From an uncultured Bacteroides sp. (lineage in GTDB: Bacteria; Bacteroidota; Bacteroidia; Bacteroidales; Bacteroidaceae), in assembly GCF_905207245.1 (NCBI RefSeq), contig NZ_CAJLKP010000083.1, positions 1 to 26,108 of the forward strand: DNA of 26,108 nt, given 5' to 3'. Positions 7,232 through 14,810 of this stretch are shown in pieces (position 1 is the first letter of the stretch; each line of letters opens with the position of its first letter). The position numbers were made by a program, and so were the translations under genes. The notes beneath the pieces are model-generated. The model made no database searches, was not told where the DNA came from, and saw only the letters and a list, made by a program, of their open reading frames with translations.

Positions 7232-7324
7232 ATGTTAGTTCGCATCGTTACAATGGTCATTGCCGGAGTTATTATCGTCTATCTGGTTCGTTGGATAGAT
7301 GAGTTATTCTCCAGACGTAGGTAA
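7232..7324 (+). CDS. Small membrane protein, 30 residues
   Basis: The frame runs ATG at 7232 to TAA at 7322-7324. The peptide begins MLVRIVTMVIAGVIIVYLV, a single strong hydrophobic helix (about 5-19), and ends in a short amphipathic, charged tail RWIDELFSRRR. The ATG sits behind an A-rich leader typical of Bacteroidales and downstream of a -7 box, which argues that the frame is real despite its size. I do not recognise a family. Size, one helix and a basic C-terminus resemble both small regulatory membrane proteins and hydrophobic type I toxins. It is flanked upstream by the predicted small RNA and downstream by the convergent choloylglycine hydrolase gene, 19 bases away. Confidence 0.5.
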   Translation: MLVRIVTMVIAGVIIVYLVRWIDELFSRRR

Positions 7325-7343
7325 ATCCTCGATTCGCTCCCGC

Positions 7344-8396
7344 TTACTTTATTCCTAAAAACTGAAAAGGCTTTGTGTTAACAAACTCTTTCGCCGTATT
7401 TCCCGCATACGTCTTACCGGAAACAAGGTTCAGCATCTTTACCGGAGCTCCCTCAGAGAAGTTCACATCTTTGAAGTCAACCCAAAATACATTAGGGTAC
7501 AAGGTCGACTCAAAGTAGTAAATTTTATTCTTTTGGTCGGAAACTGTTCTCCATCGTGTTGAAGAGATATTCGGTTGGTCAGGAGTACTGATACCCAATG
7601 GTACGGAAGTATTGCGTATCACGCTGAACACACTGGCCAGTGCTGTACGTGTGTCCTCTGTTTTGGGAATCGCATTTATATAGAAAGAAGCTCTCACAAA
7701 ACGGTCGGCAGCGCGGTTGGTTCCCGGAAGGAAAGTGGTTCCTCCGATATTCTTCCAATAATCATCAAGTGCCAGTTGCTGGTCGAAAACAGGAGAGTTC
7801 GTCATCACCTGATAAGAGCGGTTATGATGAATATTCAGTTTTCCATTGATATACTCAAAGATTGCATTATCGCCGGTAGCGTCGGAGATAGAAAGATGGA
7901 GGGTAGCCATTCGCGTTCCGTCGGGCATCATGTCCGATACGACATCAAACGAGTTCTTTTCTACAGCGGCAACAGCCTCATCCACCGTTGCGAAATTATC
8001 AAGCATATATTGCACCCAGGCAGCTATCGACAAAGCCGGTCTTTCACCGTTCCATTGCGGATAGGATGATTCTGCCAACCATAATAAATTGGCAACGAGT
8101 CCCTTCTCGTTCATACCGTCGGTGCTGCATATGTCATAAGCCGAAGTTATCACGCTGCCGTATTTTGACTTCCAACGCATCGGGTCCTTCCCTACTTCAC
8201 CGTTACGCTCCATACCTCGCGGAAAAATCCAGAGGTTACTGCGGGTATCTTCTTTCCAGTCCATGGTGCGGCCTGTGATTATCATATCATTCACACCCTG
8301 ATAAACCACACGGGTACACGCATTTAAAGAATCAACTGATATTCCGAAGAATACAGCTACTGACAATATAATTAAATATACATTTGATTTTCTCAT
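7344..8396 (-). CDS. Choloylglycine hydrolase family protein (bile salt hydrolase or penicillin V acylase type)
   Basis: This 350-residue Ntn-type amidase cleaves a linear amide, typically the glycine or taurine conjugate of bile acids. A signal peptide (residues 1-26) ends exactly before Cys27, so signal cleavage would expose the catalytic N-terminal Cys. The active-site set matches bile salt hydrolases. With Cys27 as Cys2, Arg43 (TGRTMDW) corresponds to Arg18, Asp46 to Asp21 and Asn200 (VMTNSPVF) to Asn175. Asn96 (DGMNEKGL) and Arg232 (ADRFVRASF) probably correspond to Asn82 and Arg228, with small indels. The likely location is the periplasm. Family members range from bile salt hydrolase to penicillin V acylase and the sequence alone does not decide, but a gut Bacteroides host makes bile salts likely. 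It is a single gene with no evident operon partner. Confidence 0.88.
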   Translation of the reverse strand: MRKSNVYLIILSVAVFFGISVDSLNACTRVVYQGVNDMIITGRTMDWKEDTRSNLWIFPRGMERNGEVGKDPMRWKSKYGSVITSAYDICSTDGMNEKGLVANLLWLAESSYPQWNGERPALSIAAWVQYMLDNFATVDEAVAAVEKNSFDVVSDMMPDGTRMATLHLSISDATGDNAIFEYINGKLNIHHNRSYQVMTNSPVFDQQLALDDYWKNIGGTTFLPGTNRAADRFVRASFYINAIPKTEDTRTALASVFSVIRNTSVPLGISTPDQPNISSTRWRTVSDQKNKIYYFESTLYPNVFWVDFKDVNFSEGAPVKMLNLVSGKTYAGNTAKEFVNTKPFQFLGIK

Positions 8397-8589
8397 AATT
8401 GATTGTTATTAAGTTGTTGGCATATACTAAATACAACAAATACATACACGGAAAAGTTTTCAGAAAGAACTTGAGATAAATGAGGCCATCCCCGAACTGC
8501 CAAAAGCATGGGAAACAAATAAATCTTAAAAAAGAAAACAAACCGTAAAGAATGCTGTTGGAAGGGAAAACTCTAAAAATGTAACAGTT
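8397..8589. other. Divergent intergenic region
   Basis: This gap separates the divergent hydrolase and membrane protein genes and must hold both promoters. I see no exact TAnnTTTG box with a well-placed partner on either strand, no convincing small gene, and no heptamer-arm element. Confidence 0.6.
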
Positions 8590-9633
8590 ATGAATTACGG
8601 TATTAGTATCCTTTTCAGGGCTATCCCATTGCTGATGGCCCTTTTTTGTTTCGGCTACGGAGCTTTTGTTATTGACGCGGGAACGGACATGAACCGGTTC
8701 GTTGCAGGTCCTGTAGTGTTTTCATTAGGGATGATATGCATAGCACTATTCGCTACGGCGGGAACCATCATCCGGCAAATCATCCACACCTACACTACGG
8801 CTGCCAAGCTTGCCCTGCCCATCCTTGGCTATCTGGCAGCCGTGCTATGCTTCATCGGAGGAATGACGTATATCAATGACGGCACCACCGTGGCCCATTT
8901 CGTCGCGGGGCATGTCATCTGCGGGGTAGCATTCATCACAGCCTGCGTAGCCACCACCGCCACTGCTTCCACCCGCTTCACCCTCATCACCCAGAATTCG
9001 AAGCGGACTGACTACACAACACCTGCAAAGGCTTTTTCTTCGGCACAAGGGGATGCACTGATTATCCTTGCCGTCATTTTTGCCGTCAGTGTATGGGTAT
9101 GGACATTCTGGTTATTGGGACAAAGTGATATTCATAATGCCTATTTCGTAGCAGGTCATGTCATGGCCGGATTGGCATGCATATGTACAAGTCTGGTTGC
9201 ATTGATTGCCACCATTGTTCGCCAGATACGCAACGGGTATACATATTCTGAACGAAAATGGTGGCCTGCTCTTGTACTGGTAATGGGTACGCTGAGTGTT
9301 CTCTGGGGACTTTGGATAATGACTGACATCAATCCGGAAAAGTCCTCCATCGGTTATATTATGATAGGACTCGGTTTAGTTTGCTATAGCATCTCCAGTA
9401 AGGTCATTTTGTTGGCAGTCATTTGGAGAAATGTCTTCAAGCTGGCAAACCGTATTCCGCTTATCCCGGTGTTCACCGCACTGATTTGTCTTTTCCTCTC
9501 TGCTTTCCTTTTTGAGATGGCTACAATGAATGATGTCTACTTCGTCCCCGCACGTGTACTGGCCGGGTTAGGAGGCATCTGCTTCACACTGTTTTCCATC
9601 GTCAGCATCCTCGAAAGCGGAACGTCCAACTAA
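8590..9633 (+). CDS. Multi-pass membrane protein with repeated FVAG motifs, function unknown
   Basis: This 347-residue protein has about ten hydrophobic helices and no signal peptide. It is built of repeating two-helix units, each with a small polar loop before a helix that starts FVAGxV and continues into Gly/Ala/Cys-rich sequence. Copies are FVAGPVVFSLGMIC (37-50), FVAGHVICGVAFIT (104-117), FVAGHVMAGLACIC (186-199), a degenerate GYIMIGLGLVCYS (255-267), and FVPARVLAGLGGIC (318-331). Basic loops such as IIRQI and IVRQIRNG follow two of the repeats. Size and composition resemble the uncharacterised DUF2776 membrane family, but I am not certain of that assignment. It stands alone between a divergent hydrolase gene and the convergent pentose phosphate operon, and the ATG at 8590 begins a clean hydrophobic N-terminus. 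Confidence 0.8.
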   Translation: MNYGISILFRAIPLLMALFCFGYGAFVIDAGTDMNRFVAGPVVFSLGMICIALFATAGTIIRQIIHTYTTAAKLALPILGYLAAVLCFIGGMTYINDGTTVAHFVAGHVICGVAFITACVATTATASTRFTLITQNSKRTDYTTPAKAFSSAQGDALIILAVIFAVSVWVWTFWLLGQSDIHNAYFVAGHVMAGLACICTSLVALIATIVRQIRNGYTYSERKWWPALVLVMGTLSVLWGLWIMTDINPEKSSIGYIMIGLGLVCYSISSKVILLAVIWRNVFKLANRIPLIPVFTALICLFLSAFLFEMATMNDVYFVPARVLAGLGGICFTLFSIVSILESGTSN

Positions 9634-9648
9634 GAAATCACTCATTCT

Positions 9649-10374
9649 CTATGAATAGACAGCATGGATGGGTTGGGTTTTTGCCAGCTCATCCATGAAT
9701 ACTTCCACATTCCAGGCATGGTGTGCCACATAAGCAGCCGGACCGGTATCGCCTGAATCCAGAATATCCCGTACCACGTTAGCTTTACTCCTGCCTGTAA
9801 CAAAGAAAATCAGTTTCTTGGCATTGAACAGCAAACAGCCGGTCATGGCTATACGCTTCTGACCATTGTAGGGGTTCACACTCAGTTCATAGGGATGGAA
9901 AGACGAAAGCAAGTATTCTTGCCCGGGAAAGATGGACGAAGTATGCCCGTCCTCTCCTGCTCCCAACAGAACAATATCAAAAGCTGGAAAGCCGTGCCAA
10001 AGCGGAACGTTGCAACGCACCAGGCGCGAATAGCTGTTTGCCTCGTCATCGGGCCGATTGCTGCCGTCGATGGGGAAAATATATTCCTCAGGCATCGCAA
10101 CCTTATCCAACAACAAACGACGCATGGTACCATAATTGCTTTCCGAATCTTCGGCAGGCACACAACGTTCATCCACCCAATAAATACGCATGCGCACCCA
10201 GGGAGTGGCATCTTTGAACTCTTCCGCCCACAAATCGAACATGAGCGAAGGCGTGCTGCCCCCGCTGAATGCAATGTGGAAAATTTTATCCGGCTCTTCC
10301 TCCATCAAGCCAATGAGGTGCCTGATGAGGGCGCGTGCCGTTTCAACAGCTGTACTATATATATAAGTTTTCAT
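9649..10374 (-). CDS. pgl: 6-phosphogluconolactonase (DevB/NagB-like)
   Basis: This 241-residue enzyme hydrolyses 6-phosphoglucono-1,5-lactone to 6-phosphogluconate, the second step of the oxidative pentose phosphate pathway. Family motifs are AFSGGSTPSLMFDLW (about 34-48), YWVDERCVPAEDSESNYG and GAGEDGHTSSIFPG, followed by the NGQKRIAMTG segment. The length is normal for the DevB type. The start codon overlaps the zwf stop by four bases (ATGA), which indicates translational coupling, and it is the last gene of the gnd-zwf-pgl operon. It converges with the FVAG protein gene with only 15 bases between them. Confidence 0.96.
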   Translation of the reverse strand: MKTYIYSTAVETARALIRHLIGLMEEEPDKIFHIAFSGGSTPSLMFDLWAEEFKDATPWVRMRIYWVDERCVPAEDSESNYGTMRRLLLDKVAMPEEYIFPIDGSNRPDDEANSYSRLVRCNVPLWHGFPAFDIVLLGAGEDGHTSSIFPGQEYLLSSFHPYELSVNPYNGQKRIAMTGCLLFNAKKLIFFVTGRSKANVVRDILDSGDTGPAAYVAHHAWNVEVFMDELAKTQPIHAVYS

Positions 10375-11858
10375 AACTCACAGTATTGATCTGTATTCGT
10401 CAAATTCTTACAAGGATTGGTCCAATCGGCACCATGCTCGTGCATCATGGATTCGCTCTCCAGAGGACCCCATGTCCCAACAGGATAACCGTAGAGGGGT
10501 GCATCGGGATACTCGCTCCAATAGCGCAGCACAGGGTCGAAGAAACGCCAGGAAGCCTCCACGGCATCACTGCGAGTGAAGAGTGTAGGGTCGCCCTGGA
10601 TGCAGTCTTCTATCAGGCGGGCATAAGCATCGCCCGTGACCTGTCCGCCCAACTGGTCGTAGCTGAAATCCATCATCACCTGCTTCACATCGAACCCCGG
10701 TCCGGGCACTTTCATACCGAACTTCAGGACGATGCCCTCATTGGGTTGCAGGCGGAGGATTAATTTATTAGCCCGCGGACAGTGTCCGCCATGGCAGTGA
10801 AACATCTGGTGGGGCGTTTCACGGAAATGCACTACGATTTCCGTTACCTTAGTAGGCATTTGCTTTCCCGTACGGATATAAAAAGGTACGCCACTCCAAC
10901 GCCAGTTGTCTATTCCTATCTTCATGGCGATGTAAGTTTCAGTGCGCGAGTCGGCGGGGACGTTTTTTTCTTCGCGGTAGCCCTTTTTAGAACCGGAAGA
11001 CGTGTATTGTCCGCGGACTATATGTTCGTTCAGGTCTTCTTCTGTCAGAGGTTTCAGTGACTCATAGACTTTCACCACTTCGTTACGGAAATTGTCGGCT
11101 GTGAAGACGGCAGGGGGTTCCATGGCGGTGAGGGCCACCAATTGGATAAGGTGGTTCTGCACCATGTCGCGCAAGGCGCCTGTGCCATCATAGAAACCGC
11201 CACGCTGCTCGATGCCGAGATTCTCGACGGCTGTGACTTCTACATAGTCAATGTAATTACGGTTCCACAACGGCTCGAAGATGCCGTTGGCAAAACGGAA
11301 GGCAAGGATGTTTTGTGCCGTCTCCTTGCCGAGGAAATGGTCGATACGATATATCTGCCGTTCCTCAAAGACGGAGGCATATATTTTGTTTAGTTCTTGT
11401 GCGGACTCCAGATTGTAACCGAAAGGCTTCTCGACAATGATGCGGGTGTGCTCGCGGTTCAGTCCTGCTGTTTTCAGGTGCAAGGGGATGACGCCATAAA
11501 GCGAGGGAGGCGTGGCAAGATAGAACAACAGGTTGTCCGGTTCCTTTTCGCCGGTGATATCTTGCAGACGCTGGTTCAGCGTTGCATAGCCTTCTTCTTT
11601 GGCGGGGTCTATGCTGAGATAATGCAAATGGGTGCAAAACTCTTTCATCCCCACCTCAGCGGGAGTGACAAAATGTTCCAGTTCGTTCAGGATATAGTCG
11701 CGATAGGTTTCGTCTGCGTATTCAGTACGGCCGATACCCAGAATGGCGAATCCCTCCGGCAAGCGGTTATCCTTGTAAAGGGAGTAAAGAGCCGGCATCA
11801 GTTTGCGTTTTGTCAGGTCGCCCGAAGCGCCGAATATAATCATTACAAATTTACTCAT
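10371..11858 (-). CDS. zwf: Glucose-6-phosphate 1-dehydrogenase
   Basis: This 495-residue cytoplasmic enzyme oxidises glucose 6-phosphate to the lactone with reduction of NAD(P). The N-terminal nucleotide fold has IIFGASGDLTKRK (7-19). The catalytic and substrate-binding segments EKPFG (143-147) and RIDHFLGKE (171-179) are both intact, with the active-site His in the latter. The C-terminal domain carries the usual GVPFYIRTGKQMP segment. Full family length. It sits 12 bases after gnd and overlaps pgl by four bases, so the three genes encode the whole glucose 6-phosphate to ribulose 5-phosphate branch in one transcript. Confidence 0.97.
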   Translation of the reverse strand: MSKFVMIIFGASGDLTKRKLMPALYSLYKDNRLPEGFAILGIGRTEYADETYRDYILNELEHFVTPAEVGMKEFCTHLHYLSIDPAKEEGYATLNQRLQDITGEKEPDNLLFYLATPPSLYGVIPLHLKTAGLNREHTRIIVEKPFGYNLESAQELNKIYASVFEERQIYRIDHFLGKETAQNILAFRFANGIFEPLWNRNYIDYVEVTAVENLGIEQRGGFYDGTGALRDMVQNHLIQLVALTAMEPPAVFTADNFRNEVVKVYESLKPLTEEDLNEHIVRGQYTSSGSKKGYREEKNVPADSRTETYIAMKIGIDNWRWSGVPFYIRTGKQMPTKVTEIVVHFRETPHQMFHCHGGHCPRANKLILRLQPNEGIVLKFGMKVPGPGFDVKQVMMDFSYDQLGGQVTGDAYARLIEDCIQGDPTLFTRSDAVEASWRFFDPVLRYWSEYPDAPLYGYPVGTWGPLESESMMHEHGADWTNPCKNLTNTDQYCEL

Positions 11859-11870
11859 AAAATCTTGTTT

Positions 11871-13358
11871 TTACACATTATATGTACCCGATTTTGTATC
11901 TCCACCGTGTCCGGTCCAGTTTTCGTGGAAAAATTGTCCGCGAAGCTCGTCCGTACGTTCGAAGGTATGCGCACCAAAGTAGTCACGCTGTGCCTGAATC
12001 ATATTGGCAGGGAGCTTCGAAGATACCAGCGAATAGAAATAGTTCAGTGCGGAAGAGAAAGCAGGAACGGGGAGTTCTTCTTTCATTGCATGCGCCACGA
12101 GGTGTTTCCAGCCCGAAAGCAGTTGTTGTATCTCTTCCTTGAAATAAGGAGCGAGCAGCAGATGCTTCGGTTTCTGCTGCGCCTCGAAAGCAGCAGCTAT
12201 ATCGTTGAGGAATATACTGCGGATGATGCAACCACCCCTCCACATACGGGCGATGGAAGCCAGATCGAGCTCCCAGCCGAAGCTCTCGGATGCTTTCTGC
12301 AACACGGCAAAGCCTTGTGCATAGGATACTAATTTAGAAGCGTACAAAGCGGAATAGATATCCCTCACCATTTCCGGTTTATTGTAAACCACTTGCGAAC
12401 GCTGGCAGACAAACTGTTTGGAAGCCGCTTCACGCAAGTTTTTCTGTGCCGAAAGGCTGCGCTCGAAAACAGCCGTAGCAATCAGCCCCAGAGGCATACC
12501 CAGTTCCATAGCGTTGATGACGGACCATTTGCCGGTACCTTTCTGTCCGGCGGTATCCAATATCTTATCTATAAGGTAACCACCTGTTTTATCCTTATGA
12601 CGCAGGATATTGGCAGTGATTTCTATCAGGTAGCTGCGCAGTTTGCCCTCATTCCAGTGGGCAAAGACGGAAGCCATCTCTTCATTATCCAGTTTCAGCA
12701 AATTCTTCATCACCCAGTAGGCCTCAGCAATCAGTTGCATATCGCCATACTCGATGCCGTTGTGTATCATCTTGACAAAATGTCCCGAACCCGCCGGACC
12801 AATCCAGTCGCAACAGGGAGTGCCGTCGGCAGCACGTGCAGCGATGCTTTGCAGGATGGGTTTCACTTCATCCCAGGCAGTAACCGAACCACCCGGCATG
12901 ATGGAAGCACCATTCAATGCGCCTTCTTCACCACCCGAAACTCCGGCACCTACAAAACGGAAACCTTTCGATTCCGCCAGTGCCACACGGCGGTTGGTAT
13001 CTTCATAATTTGAATTACCACCATCTATTAATATATCTCCCGGAGAAAGATGCGGGAAAAGTTGTTCCATCAGTTCATCCACGGCAGCACCCGCACGCAC
13101 CATCATCATGATTTTACGCGGTGCGGAAATGGACGCTACGAAGTCGGGGATTTCAGTGTATCCTTCGATACTCTTCCCCTTGGCACGACCATTGATAAAA
13201 CGCTCTACCACACCTTCTTCCACTCCCGGAACGGTGCGGTTGTACACCGATACGCGCCACCCCTTATCTGCCATGTTCAAGGCTAAATTCTCCCCCATCA
13301 CGGCAAGTCCGATTAAGCCTATGTTTGTCAATTGTTCTTTTTTTGTCATAACTTGCAT
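11871..13358 (-). CDS. gnd: 6-phosphogluconate dehydrogenase, decarboxylating
   Basis: This 495-residue enzyme converts 6-phosphogluconate to ribulose 5-phosphate and CO2. The Rossmann motif is IGLAVMGENLALNM (16-29). Substrate-site segments GGNSNYEDTNRR (113-124), SGGEEGA (141-147) and KMIHNGIEYGDMQ (196-208) are all intact. The open frame starts MQVMTKK; the Met at residue 4 is an alternative start and would bring the N-terminus closer to typical homologues. It is the first gene of the minus-strand operon. I could not find a clear -33/-7 pair in front of it. Confidence 0.97.
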   Translation of the reverse strand: MQVMTKKEQLTNIGLIGLAVMGENLALNMADKGWRVSVYNRTVPGVEEGVVERFINGRAKGKSIEGYTEIPDFVASISAPRKIMMMVRAGAAVDELMEQLFPHLSPGDILIDGGNSNYEDTNRRVALAESKGFRFVGAGVSGGEEGALNGASIMPGGSVTAWDEVKPILQSIAARAADGTPCCDWIGPAGSGHFVKMIHNGIEYGDMQLIAEAYWVMKNLLKLDNEEMASVFAHWNEGKLRSYLIEITANILRHKDKTGGYLIDKILDTAGQKGTGKWSVINAMELGMPLGLIATAVFERSLSAQKNLREAASKQFVCQRSQVVYNKPEMVRDIYSALYASKLVSYAQGFAVLQKASESFGWELDLASIARMWRGGCIIRSIFLNDIAAAFEAQQKPKHLLLAPYFKEEIQQLLSGWKHLVAHAMKEELPVPAFSSALNYFYSLVSSKLPANMIQAQRDYFGAHTFERTDELRGQFFHENWTGHGGDTKSGTYNV

Positions 13359-13434
13359 TTTTTTGTTATTGTTTCATTGAAATGGAAACAATATGTCGAG
13401 GGCATTTGTTCGTATGGATTTCGAATAAAAATCG

Positions 13435-13442
13435 TACTTTTG
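13435..13442 (+). promoter_or_regulatory. -7 box of the symporter promoter
   Basis: TACTTTTG matches TAnnTTTG. The best upstream TTTG (13405-13408) is 26 bases away, farther than usual, so the -33 element is weak or absent. A start near 13449 would give a leader of about 37 nt. Confidence 0.5.
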
Positions 13443-13485
13443 CAAACATAAGCCCATTTCATCGGGAAAACTTAAATTCATTTTT

Positions 13486-14640
13486 ATGAAAAAACTACAT
13501 ATCGGGGTACTGCCGCGCATCATTATAGCCATTGCATTAGGTATTCTTTTGGGTAACTTCCTCCCCGGAGGAATGGTGCGTTTGTTCGTTACGTTCAACG
13601 GCATCTTCAGTGAGTTCCTCAACTTCTCCATACCACTGATTATTGTGGGACTGGTGACAGTAGCCATTGCCGATATTGGTAAAGGAGCAGGAAAATTATT
13701 GCTGATAACAGCATTAATCGCTTATGGTGCAACGCTGTTTTCCGGTTTCCTTTCTTACTTCACGGGAGCGACGGTATTTCCACATCTGATAGAAACTGGG
13801 GTGCCGTTGGAGGAAGTGAGCGAAGCGCAAGGAATATTGCCTTTCTTTTCAGTAGCCATTCCGCCGCTGATGAATGTAATGACGGCGTTGGTGCTGGCTT
13901 TCACTTTAGGTCTGGGACTTGCACAGTTGAAAAACGATACATTGAAGAATGCAGCACGCGATTTTCAGGATATTATTGTAAAGATGATTAGTGCAGTTAT
14001 TCTGCCGTTGCTTCCGATATATATTTTCGGTATATTCCTTAATATGACCCATTCGGGACAGGTATTTTCTGTGTTGATGGTCTTCGTAAAGATTATCGGG
14101 GTGATTTTCCTGCTACATATCTTCCTGCTGGTATTCCAGTATTGCATCGCCGCATTATTTGTTCGTAAAAATCCTTTCAGGTTGCTGGGACGGATGTTGC
14201 CGGCTTACTTCACAGCTTTGGGCACACAGTCGTCTGCCGCTACCATACCCGTCACGCTGGAGCAGACGAAGAAGAACGGAGTATCGGCTGATATTGCAGG
14301 TTTCGTCATCCCGCTTTGCGCCACGATACACTTATCGGGAAGTACGCTGAAGATAGTGGCATGTGCCCTTGCCTTGATGATGATGCAGGGGATACCTTTT
14401 GATTTCCCACTGTTTGCCGGATTCATCTTCATGCTGGGCATCACAATGATAGCGGCTCCCGGCGTTCCCGGTGGTGCCATTATGGCGTCCTTGGGCATAT
14501 TGCAGTCCATGCTTGGCTTCGACGAATCGGCACAGGCATTGATGATTGCACTCTATATCGCCATGGATAGCTTCGGCACTGCCTGCAATGTGACGGGAGA
14601 CGGGGCGATTGCGCTGGTAGTGGATAAAATCTATAAGTGA
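13486..14640 (+). CDS. Dicarboxylate/amino acid:cation symporter family protein (SLC1/DAACS)
   Basis: This 384-residue secondary transporter has the SLC1 fold signatures in order: the HP1 serine-rich loop GTQSSAATIP (246-255), the TM7 region, the HP2 loop APGVPGGAI (324-332), and the TM8 motif with Asp361, Asn368 and Asp372 (DSFGTACNVTGD). Two key sites are altered. The TM7 NMDGT motif, which ligates sodium in GltPh, is replaced by HLSGS (282-286). The TM8 Arg that holds the acidic side chain in aspartate/glutamate transporters (Arg397 in GltPh) is Gly364. A neutral amino acid or other substrate, with changed ion coupling, is therefore more likely than glutamate. It is the only gene behind its -7 box, and its stop directly abuts element E. 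Confidence 0.9.
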   Translation: MKKLHIGVLPRIIIAIALGILLGNFLPGGMVRLFVTFNGIFSEFLNFSIPLIIVGLVTVAIADIGKGAGKLLLITALIAYGATLFSGFLSYFTGATVFPHLIETGVPLEEVSEAQGILPFFSVAIPPLMNVMTALVLAFTLGLGLAQLKNDTLKNAARDFQDIIVKMISAVILPLLPIYIFGIFLNMTHSGQVFSVLMVFVKIIGVIFLLHIFLLVFQYCIAALFVRKNPFRLLGRMLPAYFTALGTQSSAATIPVTLEQTKKNGVSADIAGFVIPLCATIHLSGSTLKIVACALALMMMQGIPFDFPLFAGFIFMLGITMIAAPGVPGGAIMASLGILQSMLGFDESAQALMIALYIAMDSFGTACNVTGDGAIALVVDKIYK

Positions 14641-14736
14641 CGAGCTACGGGCTACAAGCTACAAGTTGCTGCGCTATAATAACCGGGTCGCCACCATAGC
14701 GCAGCAACTTGTAGCTTGTAGCCTGTAGCTCGTAGC
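14641..14736. repeat. Heptamer-arm palindromic element E, near-perfect 37-bp stem
   Basis: The left arm (14641-14677) contains GAGCTAC, GGGCTAC, AAGCTAC and a core GCTGCGCT (14668-14675). The right arm (14695-14736) is its reverse complement with one mismatch that would be a wobble pair in RNA. The 17-base loop is 14678-14694. It starts on the base after the symporter stop codon and is followed by an AT-rich stretch, so it may also act as a terminator. The arm units match those of elements A and B. Confidence 0.88.
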
Positions 14737-14744
14737 TAATAAAT

Positions 14745-14775
14745 TTTGTTTTCTCGCAAAAAACAACGAATTTTG
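14745..14775 (+). promoter_or_regulatory. Probable promoter of gmd-fcl
   Basis: TTTG at 14745-14748 is followed after 19 bases by GAATTTTG at 14768-14775, which deviates from TAnnTTTG only in the first base. The predicted start near 14782 gives a leader of about 29 nt to the gmd ATG. Confidence 0.5.
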
Positions 14776-14810
14776 CTTTCTCAAAAATCAATCAATAAAG
14801 AGCCTATTAT

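Noticed and set aside
7111..7302. 63-codon frame spanning the small RNA terminator and the start of the peptide gene.
   Set aside because: Its start has no proper leader, and it runs through the terminator hairpin and promoter elements in a different frame from the 30-residue peptide.
14641..14736. Long inverted repeat considered as the ends of an insertion sequence or MITE with target duplications.
   Set aside because: No transposase gene is present, no flanking target duplication is visible, and the 7-bp period of the arms is not typical of IS ends.
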